The notes beneath the pieces are model-generated. The model was not told the DNA's origin and made no database searches. It saw only the letters and a program-made list of their open reading frames with translations. Source: R-RK-3 sp031399085 (GTDB lineage: Bacteria; Pseudomonadota; Alphaproteobacteria; Rhizobiales; Rhodomicrobiaceae). Taken from it: DNA of 64,000 nt. Each line of letters starts with the position of its first letter. Position 1 is the stretch's first letter. Shown in pieces: positions 16,820-25,138 of this stretch. The stretch spans positions 186,001 through 250,000 of the forward strand of contig JANNOQ010000105.1 of assembly GCA_031399085.1 (NCBI GenBank). Direction: 5' to 3'. Made by a program: the position numbers and the translations under genes.

Positions 16820-17629
16820 CTATGGCTTCGGCAGCGCCAAAATATCCACATGGCCGATTTCACAGGCGTCGATATGTTGGCGCGAGGTGAGCCAATCCAA
16901 AATTTCCGGATCGGAAACCTGCCCGGTTTCGCGGGCGGCCTGCGCGATGCCCTGCGCCGTCGCCGTGATCAAGGCAAGGTCGTCCCGCGTCAGGAGCCAG
17001 GGGCTTGGCGCTGCGGCGACCTCATAATGGGCCGCGCGCAGTTGCCCGGCCAGAAACGACGCGGCATCGGGACCGGCAGACGCGCCGAAGCCTTTATCCC
17101 ACCGCTGATGATCGTTAAATGCGGCGCGGATTTTCTCGTCCAACGGGTGAGCGGGCCGCCAGCGCATCGCGCCGTCATAGATGAGGACGGTGTAAAATGC
17201 CCGCCGGCGGGCCGCGAGGAGCGCGACGAACCGCTCAAGCCATTCCGGCGAAACCAGATCGAAAAGCGCGGCGGCGGTGACAAGGTCGCAATCGGGCGTC
17301 AGCAGCCGCTCCAGATCGGCGCGCAGATCGGCGGCCTCGAAGCTGAGGGCAAGGTCAGGAAGCGCGGCCTGCCGCTGCCAAATCTCTATCTCGCTGCGAG
17401 CGGCATCGAGAAGGCTCGGGTCGTAGTCAACCAGCCGCCAGCTTTGCTTGGCGGGCAGGATCGGCGCGAGCGCACGCAGATTGGATCCCGTGCCGCAGCC
17501 CAAATCGACGAGGTTCAGCTCGGCGCGCTCGGCCAAATATCGCGCCAGCCGGCCGGAAAGACCACGGTCGCGGGCGCGGTGATCGGCGGGCTCGCGCAGG
17601 CGCAGCCAATCGGGCGAGAAGCCGCTCAT
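16820..17629 (-). CDS. Class I SAM-dependent methyltransferase
   Basis: A 269-residue protein with the SAM-binding motif I NLVDLGCGTGSNLRALAPIL, followed by RLVDYDPSLLDAA (acidic motif II) and DLVTAAALFDLVSPEWLERF. These mark a Rossmann-fold methyltransferase. Its start codon overlaps the stop of the upstream glycosyltransferase by 4 nt (ATGA at 17626-17629), which implies translational coupling. It is the last gene of a four-gene minus-strand operon with an MDR dehydrogenase and a pterin-synthase homologue. The substrate is unknown; methylation of a pathway intermediate in that cluster is an inference. Confidence 0.88.
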   Translation of the reverse strand: MSGFSPDWLRLREPADHRARDRGLSGRLARYLAERAELNLVDLGCGTGSNLRALAPILPAKQSWRLVDYDPSLLDAARSEIEIWQRQAALPDLALSFEAADLRADLERLLTPDCDLVTAAALFDLVSPEWLERFVALLAARRRAFYTVLIYDGAMRWRPAHPLDEKIRAAFNDHQRWDKGFGASAGPDAASFLAGQLRAAHYEVAAAPSPWLLTRDDLALITATAQGIAQAARETGQVSDPEILDWLTSRQHIDACEIGHVDILALPKP

Positions 17630-18669
17630 GACACCTTCCTTACGACACCGGCAATGATCCGCGCCGTATCCTCCCAGCGCGGCAGGTGCTGGGCATGCGC
17701 CCAGGCAGCATCCGACAGCATTCGGCGATGATCGCGATCGGTGATGAGGAGTGCGAGCGCCTCGGTCAGCGCCTCTACATCGTCCGCCGGGACGAGTATT
17801 CCAGCCTCGGACGGCACCGTGCCGGGGACCGCGCCGGCTCGCGCGGCAACAATCGGCAGACCACGCGCCAGCGCCTCGGAAAACACCATACCATAGCCCT
17901 CATAGCGGGAGGGCAGGGCAAAGATGTCGGCTTGCGCGTAAAGCGCATCGAGTGCGCTAAAGCTGAGCGCGCCGGGCAGACTGATTCGGTCCTGCAAATT
18001 CGCCTCGCCAATGCGCGTGATCAGGCGGGCGGCGAAGGCGTTGTCACGGTCGAGGCTGCCTGCAATGGCGCAGGTCCATTCGAGACCTGTTAGGCGCGCC
18101 AGCGCTTCAATGAGCAAATCGTGGCCCTTGCGGGGAACGACAGCCCCGACGCTGATGATTTGGCAAACGCCGCTGCCGCCCGCCGCACGCGCGGCGGGAT
18201 CGGTCCCCGGCATGGCCACGGTGACGGGAGGCGGCGGCGCAAAGCCAAGGGTTTGCAAGGTCTCGGCTGTCGCGCGGCTGGTCACGATGATTTGGCGCGC
18301 AAATTTGAGCGCCGCCTTTTCGGATGCCAGCAGCCGAAGGCTTTCAGTCTCGCTGAGGCCGGTTTCAAGGCCAAGCGGATGATGCAGCATGGCGATGATG
18401 GGCGCGGCGATGCCGGCAAAACAGCCCTCGGGAATTGCCCCGAATGCGAGGCCGTCGATCAACAAAGCGGCATCGCTGGGAACGCGCCCGACCAGAGCCG
18501 CCGTTTCCCTCAGCTCGGCCTCGGTCGGAAACGGAAAGCCCCCCGGCAGCGGCAGATGCCTCACCTCCACGCCATGCTCCGGCAGCAGCGCCATCACGCG
18601 GCGGTCATAGACATAGCCCCCGGTGGGCGTGTCGATCTCGCCGGGAATGGCGAAAACCAGCCGTCTCAC
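17626..18669 (-). CDS. Family 4 glycosyltransferase
   Basis: A 347-residue GT-B enzyme. The C-terminal donor domain has SVGAVVPRKGHDLLIEAL, LPSRYEGYGMVFSEALARGLPIVA (E-x7-E motif) and PVLVPADDVEAL-like segments. The N-terminal acceptor half begins RRLVFAIPGEIDTPTGGYVYDRR. No signal peptide or membrane segment is seen, so it acts in the cytosol. It overlaps the pterin-synthase homologue upstream and the methyltransferase downstream by 4 nt each. Such tight packing suggests that the sugar is added to a small molecule made by the same operon rather than to LPS, but that is inference. Confidence 0.9.
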   Translation of the reverse strand: MRRLVFAIPGEIDTPTGGYVYDRRVMALLPEHGVEVRHLPLPGGFPFPTEAELRETAALVGRVPSDAALLIDGLAFGAIPEGCFAGIAAPIIAMLHHPLGLETGLSETESLRLLASEKAALKFARQIIVTSRATAETLQTLGFAPPPPVTVAMPGTDPAARAAGGSGVCQIISVGAVVPRKGHDLLIEALARLTGLEWTCAIAGSLDRDNAFAARLITRIGEANLQDRISLPGALSFSALDALYAQADIFALPSRYEGYGMVFSEALARGLPIVAARAGAVPGTVPSEAGILVPADDVEALTEALALLITDRDHRRMLSDAAWAHAQHLPRWEDTARIIAGVVRKVS

Positions 18670-19070
18670 GCGCCGACCGGCCCCTCGAACCAGGCGCGCG
18701 CGACATGGCTTTCGCGCAAGGTCACGCGCAGGCGCGCCAGCCCTTCCGATCCAGGCCCAAGCTTGCCGGCATTGATCGCCTTGGCCATCTCATTGAAAAT
18801 ATAACGGCACAAAAATTCGGTCGTCGTCAGTTGCCCGCTAAAGGCCGGCACCTCGTCGAGATTGGCGTAATTCACGGGCTTCAGGACCCCTGCCAGCGCT
18901 TCGGCGGCACGGCCAATGTCGACGACGACGTTATGCGCGTCCAGCGTTTCGCGGAAGAAGGCGACATCGACGACAAAGGTCGCCCCGTGCATTTTCTGCG
19001 CCGGGCCGAAGAACTCGCCGGGCAGGCTGTGCGCGATCATGATGTGGTCGCGGACTTCGAGTGCGTACAA
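18666..19070 (-). CDS. Degenerate 6-pyruvoyl-tetrahydropterin synthase / QueD homologue
   Basis: A 134-residue PTPS-fold protein: MIAHSLPG, KMHGATFVVDV, LDEV..FSGQLTTTEFL and LRESHVARAWFEG line up with QueD/PTPS blocks. Of the zinc ligands, His14 and His28 remain, but the third is Ala30 (HGA instead of HGH). The catalytic Cys is replaced in the residues before His28, and the Asp-His pair reads Asn67-Tyr68. Glu85 and Glu120 are kept. Normal PTPS or carboxytetrahydropterin synthase chemistry is therefore unlikely. Either it acts on another substrate or it serves as a binding subunit. It is 30 bp downstream of the MDR dehydrogenase and overlaps the glycosyltransferase by 4 nt. I compared motifs from memory, without an alignment. 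Confidence 0.8.
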   Translation of the reverse strand: MYALEVRDHIMIAHSLPGEFFGPAQKMHGATFVVDVAFFRETLDAHNVVVDIGRAAEALAGVLKPVNYANLDEVPAFSGQLTTTEFLCRYIFNEMAKAINAGKLGPGSEGLARLRVTLRESHVARAWFEGPVGA

Positions 19071-19100
19071 GGCGGCCTCCTGAAATAACCAACGGCAGTA

Positions 19101-20114
19101 TCAATAGCGGATCGCGGTGGCGATGCCAGTCGCCTCCTGCGCAAGCAAGCGTGGCAAGGCTGCGGGCATATCCTCAAAGGCGACTTCTTCGGTAATCAGA
19201 GCGTCGAGCCGCGCATCATCCAGCAAGGCGAGCGCGGTTTCAAGCCGCTCCCGGTGCGTCGTGCGGGCGCGCATGGCGGGCGAGACGTGGCCGACTTGCG
19301 AGGAAATGATTTGTAGGCGTTGGCTGTGGAAGGCTGCTCCCAGCGGCAGCGTGATCTCCCGGTCGCCGAACCAGCTCACCTCCACGATGCAGCCCTCGAA
19401 CGCCGCAATATCGAGTGCAAGCCGCAGGCCCGCCTCGGACGCGCTGGTATGAAACACGATCTGCGCGCCATGTCCCGCTGCATCGGCTGTCTCAAACCCC
19501 ACGCCGAGCGCTTCCGCAATCGCGGCGCGATCGGGCAAAATGTCGATCAGCGTAACCTTTGCGCCGGGAAGTCGCCCCGCAAGGCTCGCAATCAGGCAGC
19601 CGACAACCCCGGCGCCGATCACGGCAATGCGCTGCCCGGCCCCCGCGCCGCTGTCCCACAAAGCGTTGAGCGCCGTTTCCATATTCGCCGCCAGAATCGC
19701 CCGCCGTGCCGGCACTCTGCCAGGCAGCGGAATGACGCTGTCGGCGGGAAGCGCGAAGTGCGTTTGATGCGGGAACAGCGCGAATACGGTGCGGCCAATA
19801 AGCGCGGGCGATCCGGCTTCGACAACGCCCGCAACGGCATATCCATACTTGACCGGAAAGGGGAAATCGCCGGATTGATTGGGCGCGCGCATCCGCTGCC
19901 ACTCGCTTTCGGGCAGCCGCCCCTCGAACACCAGCCGTTCCGTCCCCCGGCTCAGACCGGAGTAAAGACTTCGGATGAGCACACCCGCCTTAGCTTGGTC
20001 ATGTTGCGTTAATATTGGACCTTCCACAGTCCGGATGTTCGCGGAAAACGGGGCGTCATAATAAAGCGCACGGGCCGGCGACTCCGTCTCGGCCAGCCTA
20101 TCGCTAAGTTTCAT
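19101..20114 (-). CDS. MDR-superfamily dehydrogenase lacking the zinc motif
   Basis: A 337-residue medium-chain dehydrogenase/reductase from the ATG at 20114, which follows GCGAGG; the frame is open to 20171. It has LIRSLYSGLSRGTERLVFEG where zinc enzymes carry a catalytic Cys and GHE motif, then FPVKYGYAVAGVVEAG. The NAD(P)-binding Rossmann segment RIAVIGAGVVGCLIASLAG is intact. The YSG.S.GTE variant is reminiscent of BchC-like and other atypical MDR proteins. It is the first gene of the four-gene operon that ends at 16820 and is divergent from opgH across an 88-bp gap. A redox step on the product of that cluster is inferred. Confidence 0.87.
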   Translation of the reverse strand: MKLSDRLAETESPARALYYDAPFSANIRTVEGPILTQHDQAKAGVLIRSLYSGLSRGTERLVFEGRLPESEWQRMRAPNQSGDFPFPVKYGYAVAGVVEAGSPALIGRTVFALFPHQTHFALPADSVIPLPGRVPARRAILAANMETALNALWDSGAGAGQRIAVIGAGVVGCLIASLAGRLPGAKVTLIDILPDRAAIAEALGVGFETADAAGHGAQIVFHTSASEAGLRLALDIAAFEGCIVEVSWFGDREITLPLGAAFHSQRLQIISSQVGHVSPAMRARTTHRERLETALALLDDARLDALITEEVAFEDMPAALPRLLAQEATGIATAIRY

Positions 20115-20202
20115 GATACCTCGCATTTTTGTGATCGACGTATACCACATCCTCGCGTGTTCCCGACTCATCGCCGCCGCCTTTCCACGGGGAAGCCTAA
20201 GA

Positions 20203-22044
20203 ATGAACGATCAAACGCCTTTGCGCCTTGACGCCTCTAGCCATGCGCGCCTGACACCGGGGGGGTTTCAGGAAACGCGCGTGCTGTTTCGCCGCCGATT
20301 GATCATGGCGGCGCTGTCGCTGGCGACCATTGCCGGCCTCGCTTTTGTCCTGGCGCGCGTTCTCGGCAGCGACGGCTGGACCGGGCTGGACATCGGTATT
20401 TTCGCCGCCTTCCTGCTGTCTTGCCCTTGGACGGTGATGGGCTTTTGGAATGCGGTCATCGGCTTTTGCCTTCTCCACTTCGCTCAAAACCCGTTGCGCG
20501 AGGTCAGCCCGTTTGCCGATCCGCCCGCCCAGAACGCGCCTGTCGCCCTGCGCACCGCCATCCTCATGACACTGCGCAATGAAGACCCCGCCCGCGCCTT
20601 CACCCGCCTCCGGATCATGCGCGAAAGCCTTTTGCGCACCGGCGAAGATACCCGGTTCGATTTCTACGTGCTCAGCGACACCGATCAGGCGGACGTCGCG
20701 GCCAAGGAAGAAATGCTGTTCGCTGAGTGGGAGGCAGGATTTGCCGACACCAGCCGCACCGCCTATCGCCGCCGCACCCGCAATGACGGCTACAAGGCCG
20801 GGAATTTGCGCGATTTTCTCGACCGCTGGGGCGCCGCTTACGATCTGATGCTGCCGCTTGACGCCGATAGCCTGATGTCCGGCGCGGAGATCGTGAAGCT
20901 CGTCCGGATCATGCAGGCGCATCCGCGCCTCGGCATTCTGCAAAGCCTGGTGACGGGCGCACCCTCGACCAGCGCCTTTGCCCGTGTCTTTCAATTCGGA
21001 ATGCGGCACGGAATGCGCTCCTACACGATGGGCAATGCCTGGTGGAACGGCGATTGCGGCCCGTATTGGGGTCACAATGCCATGGTGCGCGTTGCGCCCT
21101 TCGCGCAGTTCTGCCGGCTTCCGGTGCTTCCGGGCGGCCAGTGCGTGCTGAGCCATGACCAGATCGAGGCGACCTTGATGCGCGCCGCCGGCTTCGAGGT
21201 CCGCGTGCTTCCGGTCGAGGGCGAGAGCTGGGAAGATAATCCGCCCACCCTTCTCGATTTCACCAAGCGCGACCTACGCTGGTGCCAGGGCAACATGCAA
21301 TATTGGCGGCTTGTCGGGCTGCCCGGCCTTACGCCGCTGAGCCGGTTTCAGATCGCGATGGGCATTTTGATGTACATGGCGCCACTTGCCTGGACCGTCA
21401 TGATCGTGCTGTCGGCGCTGAAAGTTTTCGATCCGGAAATCGGAGCCAAGGAGATCGAGCTCGGCATCGCGCTGTTCACCTTTTCCTTCCTTATGAGCAT
21501 CACGCCCAAGCTCGCCGGAATGCTCGATGTCGCCATGACACGGGGTGCGATGGCGCGCTATGGAGGCCCTTTGCGTTTTCTCGCGAGCAGCCTTACCGAG
21601 CTGGTTTTTTCAATCATGCTGTCGCCGATTGCCGCCATCCGCCTAACCATTTTCATGGTGAGCCTGCTCTTCGGGCGCAGCGTGATCTGGAGCGGGCAGC
21701 AGCGCGATGTTCACGGCCTGAGCTGGGCGACCGCCTTTGCTGGATTGTGGCCGCAGACGATGTTCGGCCTCGCCATTCTCGCGCTGTTGAGCTGGAAGGC
21801 CCCCGGCGTGCTGGTCTGGGCCTTTCCGCTGCTCTCCGGTCTCGTGCTGGCGGTGCCGTTCGCGGTGGTTACGGCCTCGCCGCGTTTTGGCCAGTTCATG
21901 GCGCGGATCGGGCTGTGCTCCATCCCTGAAGAGTTGGAGATGCCACGCGATCTGAACCGGCTTGGCGGCCCCGACCGTATGCTGGGCGGTCCCGATCTTC
22001 CGGCTGGACCCTCCGGTCAGCTCTCGCCGGTTCCGAGCAGCTAA
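20203..22044 (+). CDS. opgH: Glucans biosynthesis glucosyltransferase (OpgH/MdoH)
   Basis: A 613-residue polytopic inner-membrane glucosyltransferase that builds the backbone of osmoregulated periplasmic glucans from UDP-glucose. The ATG at 20203 is chosen; the upstream extension from 20113 lacks similarity. Membrane segments lie near the N-terminus (IMAALSLATIAGLAFVLARV and IGIFAAFLLSCPWTVMGFW). The GT2 core has ILMTLRNEDP, LPLDADSLMSG, HNAMVRVAPF, LSHDQIEATLMRAAG and RDLRWCQGNMQYW (QxxYW variant of QxxRW). Several C-terminal helices follow. The usual partner opgG is not in the window. An FkbM methyltransferase starts 3 bp after its stop. Confidence 0.92.
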   Translation: MNDQTPLRLDASSHARLTPGGFQETRVLFRRRLIMAALSLATIAGLAFVLARVLGSDGWTGLDIGIFAAFLLSCPWTVMGFWNAVIGFCLLHFAQNPLREVSPFADPPAQNAPVALRTAILMTLRNEDPARAFTRLRIMRESLLRTGEDTRFDFYVLSDTDQADVAAKEEMLFAEWEAGFADTSRTAYRRRTRNDGYKAGNLRDFLDRWGAAYDLMLPLDADSLMSGAEIVKLVRIMQAHPRLGILQSLVTGAPSTSAFARVFQFGMRHGMRSYTMGNAWWNGDCGPYWGHNAMVRVAPFAQFCRLPVLPGGQCVLSHDQIEATLMRAAGFEVRVLPVEGESWEDNPPTLLDFTKRDLRWCQGNMQYWRLVGLPGLTPLSRFQIAMGILMYMAPLAWTVMIVLSALKVFDPEIGAKEIELGIALFTFSFLMSITPKLAGMLDVAMTRGAMARYGGPLRFLASSLTELVFSIMLSPIAAIRLTIFMVSLLFGRSVIWSGQQRDVHGLSWATAFAGLWPQTMFGLAILALLSWKAPGVLVWAFPLLSGLVLAVPFAVVTASPRFGQFMARIGLCSIPEELEMPRDLNRLGGPDRMLGGPDLPAGPSGQLSPVPSS

Positions 22045-22047
22045 GCC

Positions 22048-22857
22048 ATGGCCGCCGCGCTCGATGTTCAGCGGCTGCGGCGGTCCTTCCGCGGCGTCGT
22101 GGGCGTCGCCCGCTCGCTGCGGATCTACTACGGAAGCCGGGCGCACCGGCGCGGCATGGTCGCGCTTTACCGGCAGTTCGTTCGTCCTGGCGATCTCGTC
22201 TTCGACATCGGCGCGCATGTGGGCGACCGGATCGGCGCATTCCGGGCGCTCGGCGCGCGGGTGGTGGCGATCGAGCCGCAGCCGGCGGCGTTCCGGTGGC
22301 TCAAGCTGCGATATGGGCGCGACCGGGCGGTAACGTTGCTACAGTTCTGCGTATGCGATGTGCCCGGTGAGGTAACGCTGCACGTGAACCTTGCCAATCC
22401 AACCGTTTCGACGGTCTCGCCTGTATTTATCGACGCGGCGCGCGCGGCGCCGGGCTGGGAGGGCCAGAGTTGGGATGAGGCAATCCCGGTCGCCGCCGTC
22501 ACTCTCGACGATCTGATTGCCAGACACGGCGCGCCCGCCTTCGTCAAGATCGACGTCGAAGGCTTCGAATTGCATGTGCTCAAGGGCCTGAGCCGTCCGC
22601 TCCCAGCGCTTTCCTTTGAGTTCACCACCATCCAACGCGACGTCGCGTTAGCCAGCCTAGACCGCCTGAGCGCGCTCGGGCGTTACCGGTTCAATGCCGC
22701 GCTGGGAGAGAGTCAGAAGCTCGAATTTGCCCATGGCGTCGGCGCGCCGGAGATGAGCGCGTTCATCCGCGATCTGCCGCACGGCGCCAATTCCGGCGAT
22801 ATCTATGCGCTGCTGACTGAACCGCCGGATGGTATCGCGGAATCCCGTATTGTTTGA
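22048..22857 (+). CDS. FkbM family methyltransferase
   Basis: A 269-residue SAM-dependent methyltransferase. It shows LVFDIGAHVGDRIGAFRALGA (motif I), VVAIEPQPAAFRWL (acidic ribose-binding loop), and the family-typical PAFVKIDVEGFELHVLKGL. FkbM members O-methylate sugars and polyketides. The start lies 3 bp downstream of the opgH stop, so the two are translationally linked, and methylation of the periplasmic glucan or its precursor is a reasonable inference. No signal peptide is seen, so it acts in the cytosol. Confidence 0.9.
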   Translation: MAAALDVQRLRRSFRGVVGVARSLRIYYGSRAHRRGMVALYRQFVRPGDLVFDIGAHVGDRIGAFRALGARVVAIEPQPAAFRWLKLRYGRDRAVTLLQFCVCDVPGEVTLHVNLANPTVSTVSPVFIDAARAAPGWEGQSWDEAIPVAAVTLDDLIARHGAPAFVKIDVEGFELHVLKGLSRPLPALSFEFTTIQRDVALASLDRLSALGRYRFNAALGESQKLEFAHGVGAPEMSAFIRDLPHGANSGDIYALLTEPPDGIAESRIV

Positions 22858-22886
22858 CATGATCGTCAAAATCTCGGAGAGCGCCA

Positions 22887-24047
22887 ATGAGGATCACGCG
22901 CCGCAGCTTCAATACCGGCCTCGCTAGCGCGGTCGCGGCGGCGGGTTTGGCCTCGGCAGCGCCAACGGCGAAGGCGGCCGCCTATCGCGGGCCGAATGTC
23001 ATCCTGGTGCGGTTCGGCGGCGGCGTGCGCAGGGCCGAGACGATTGAGGCGAAAACCTCCTTCGCGCCCTATTTCCTCAACGTGCTCGCCAAGCGCGGCG
23101 CGTTGATCCCCAACGTGTCCATCGACGCGCTGAAGCATGTCGACACCAGCCACGCCGAGGGCACGCTCAACCTGCTGACCGGCCGCTATCATTCCTACGA
23201 TAAGATCGGCGCGCGCGGCCTTGCGCCGCTGCTCGAACCGCGCGAGCCGACGCTGTTCGAATATCTGCGCAAGGCGTTCGACGTGCCAGCCCATCAGGCG
23301 CTACTGGTCAATGGCGAAGACCGCCCGCAGGAGGAATATCTAACCTATGGAGGCCATAAGCATTATGGCGTCGCCTACCGTTCGGAGGTGCTGGGTCTTT
23401 ATCGCTTCAAGCTGCACCGGCTGCAGCGACTGCTGGGTGAAGGGCGTCTGCCGGAGAATGAATTGGCCGAGGCGCGCAAGCAGCTGGAAAAGCTGAAATC
23501 CTTCGACTATCGCGGCACCGCGCAGGCGATGTCGCCACAAATGGAGCGCTTCTGGGACCGCTGGCGCGAGCATCATGGCGACGATCCGTTCCGCTTCCCG
23601 CGCGGCGACCGGCTCTTGACCCAGCTTGCCATCCGGGCGCTGAAGGAGCTAAAGCCCCGCCTGATGATGGTCAACTATCAGGACCCGGATTATGTGCATT
23701 GGGGCAACGCTTCGCATTACACGCGGGCGATCTCGGCGATCGACCAGGGCTTGCAGCAGCTCACCACGGCGGTCGAAGCCGACCCGGATTATCGCGGCCG
23801 GACGGTGTTCGTCATTGTCCCCGATTGCGGGCGCGACGCCAATCCGCTGATGTCGGTTCCGTTCCAGCATCATTTCAATTCGCGCTCGGCGCATGAGATT
23901 TTCGCGCTGATTTGGGGGCCGGGGATCACGCAGGGCAGGGTGCTCGATAAGGCCGTCGATCAGACGAGCCTTGCGGCGACGGTCGGCGCGGCGATGGGGT
24001 TCAAGACCGCAGCCGAGGGGCGCGCCCTGTCGGAGATTTTCACATGA
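22887..24047 (+). CDS. Tat-exported alkaline-phosphatase-superfamily protein
   Basis: A 386-residue protein with a twin-arginine signal (ITRRSFNTG followed by an Ala-rich hydrophobic stretch ending near residue 30). The body has the sulfatase/phosphatase fold outline. NVILVRFGGG replaces the usual N-terminal metal Asp pair. LLTGRY at residues 96-101 matches the end of sulfatase signature 1, but the preceding C/S-x-P-S-R nucleophile core is absent. MVNYQDPDYVHWGN and FVIVPDCGRD provide later metal-site-like residues. It is probably periplasmic. Next to opgH, a role in modifying glucans is possible, compared with the MdoB phosphoglycerol transferase of the same superfamily. The exact chemistry is unknown. 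Confidence 0.75.
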   Translation: MRITRRSFNTGLASAVAAAGLASAAPTAKAAAYRGPNVILVRFGGGVRRAETIEAKTSFAPYFLNVLAKRGALIPNVSIDALKHVDTSHAEGTLNLLTGRYHSYDKIGARGLAPLLEPREPTLFEYLRKAFDVPAHQALLVNGEDRPQEEYLTYGGHKHYGVAYRSEVLGLYRFKLHRLQRLLGEGRLPENELAEARKQLEKLKSFDYRGTAQAMSPQMERFWDRWREHHGDDPFRFPRGDRLLTQLAIRALKELKPRLMMVNYQDPDYVHWGNASHYTRAISAIDQGLQQLTTAVEADPDYRGRTVFVIVPDCGRDANPLMSVPFQHHFNSRSAHEIFALIWGPGITQGRVLDKAVDQTSLAATVGAAMGFKTAAEGRALSEIFT

Positions 24048-25138
24048 GCGTCGTGCTCGCGAGCACGGCGATGCCAGCCGCCACGCCGAGCCCGTATCGT
24101 TTTGCCTGGCTGCGCATCCCGTTCAGCGCGGCTGTGGCAATCATCCTCGCCCTTTCACCGATCACCGCGATCCTGGTGCTCGGCTGGCTGGTGCGCTTGA
24201 TGCGGCGCGAGGTGGCCATCGCGGTGCTGCGCGAGCGCCTCGGCATCAATCGGTCCGCCGCGATGTCCATGCTTGCCTCACGGCCCGCCACTGCGCCGCT
24301 CGCGCCATGGACAGGCTGGCTGCGCGCCTCCAGCGAAAGAAAGAGTTGGGCGGGACGCCGTTTGGGCGGGCTTGTCGAAACCGCGCGCGCGGGTCTGGCC
24401 GCAAGCCTCGTGCTGGCGCTTGCGACGCTGCCGTTCACGGCGCTCCTGCTGCTCTCCTGGTGGGCGGGCTGGGAGAACTCGTTCAACAAAGGCTATGAAC
24501 AGGCCTGGGTTGGCCCGTCGCTGGCGATCCTCGGCATCGGCATCGCTCTCTTCGTGCTGCCGCATTTGCCGATGGGGCTTGCCCATTTCGCCGCCGAGCG
24601 CCGGTTCTCCGCGATGTTCGAGCTGCCGACGCTCAGGGCGCTGATACGCGCGCGCCGCTGGCGGACGGTTTGGCTCGCCCTTGTCGCGATGCTGGCTTGT
24701 TTGCCGATTGCCTTGGCGCGCATTCTGCCGGTCTTCATTGAAAACCTGCAACCGGGCTTTGCTGACCTGCCGCCCGACTTGATCGAGGCGGCGGCGCGCA
24801 ATTGGCACGTGCTGCCGACCGTCTATCTGGTGCTGGCATTGATCCTGCTGCGGCGGGCGCAGGCGCGCTGCTATGCGCGGGCCGCGCTGACGCTGCCGCT
24901 GGAGAAAGCGCCGTTCTGCCACGCCATCGCGGAGCAATTCGATCCCGGGCAAGGCAGGGCGGAGACGCGCGCGTCCAAGCGAACGCTTCGCGGCGCGCTG
25001 ATCTCAACGCTGCTGCTGCTCGCCATTTGGTTCGCCTTCATCGCGCAGCTTTATGTGGCGCAATTCGCCAATCACGGTTGGTGGAACTGGCTCAACCATC
25101 CGCTGATCGGCCTACCGTGGGTATACCGGCCGCTATAG
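24044..25138 (+). CDS. Polytopic membrane protein of unknown function
   Basis: A 364-residue protein with about five to six hydrophobic segments: AVAIILALSPITAILVLGWL, LVLALATLPFTALLLLSWW, AILGIGIALFVLPHLPMGL, WLALVAMLACLPIALARIL, VYLVLALILL and ISTLLLLAIWFAFIAQLYV. I do not recognise a named family. Its ATG overlaps the stop of the phosphatase-fold gene by 4 nt, so the two proteins are probably made together and may form an inner-membrane/periplasm pair within the opgH cluster. It is convergent with the MATE gene; the stop codons share 6 nt (25133-25138). Confidence 0.8.
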   Translation: MSVVLASTAMPAATPSPYRFAWLRIPFSAAVAIILALSPITAILVLGWLVRLMRREVAIAVLRERLGINRSAAMSMLASRPATAPLAPWTGWLRASSERKSWAGRRLGGLVETARAGLAASLVLALATLPFTALLLLSWWAGWENSFNKGYEQAWVGPSLAILGIGIALFVLPHLPMGLAHFAAERRFSAMFELPTLRALIRARRWRTVWLALVAMLACLPIALARILPVFIENLQPGFADLPPDLIEAAARNWHVLPTVYLVLALILLRRAQARCYARAALTLPLEKAPFCHAIAEQFDPGQGRAETRASKRTLRGALISTLLLLAIWFAFIAQLYVAQFANHGWWNWLNHPLIGLPWVYRPL

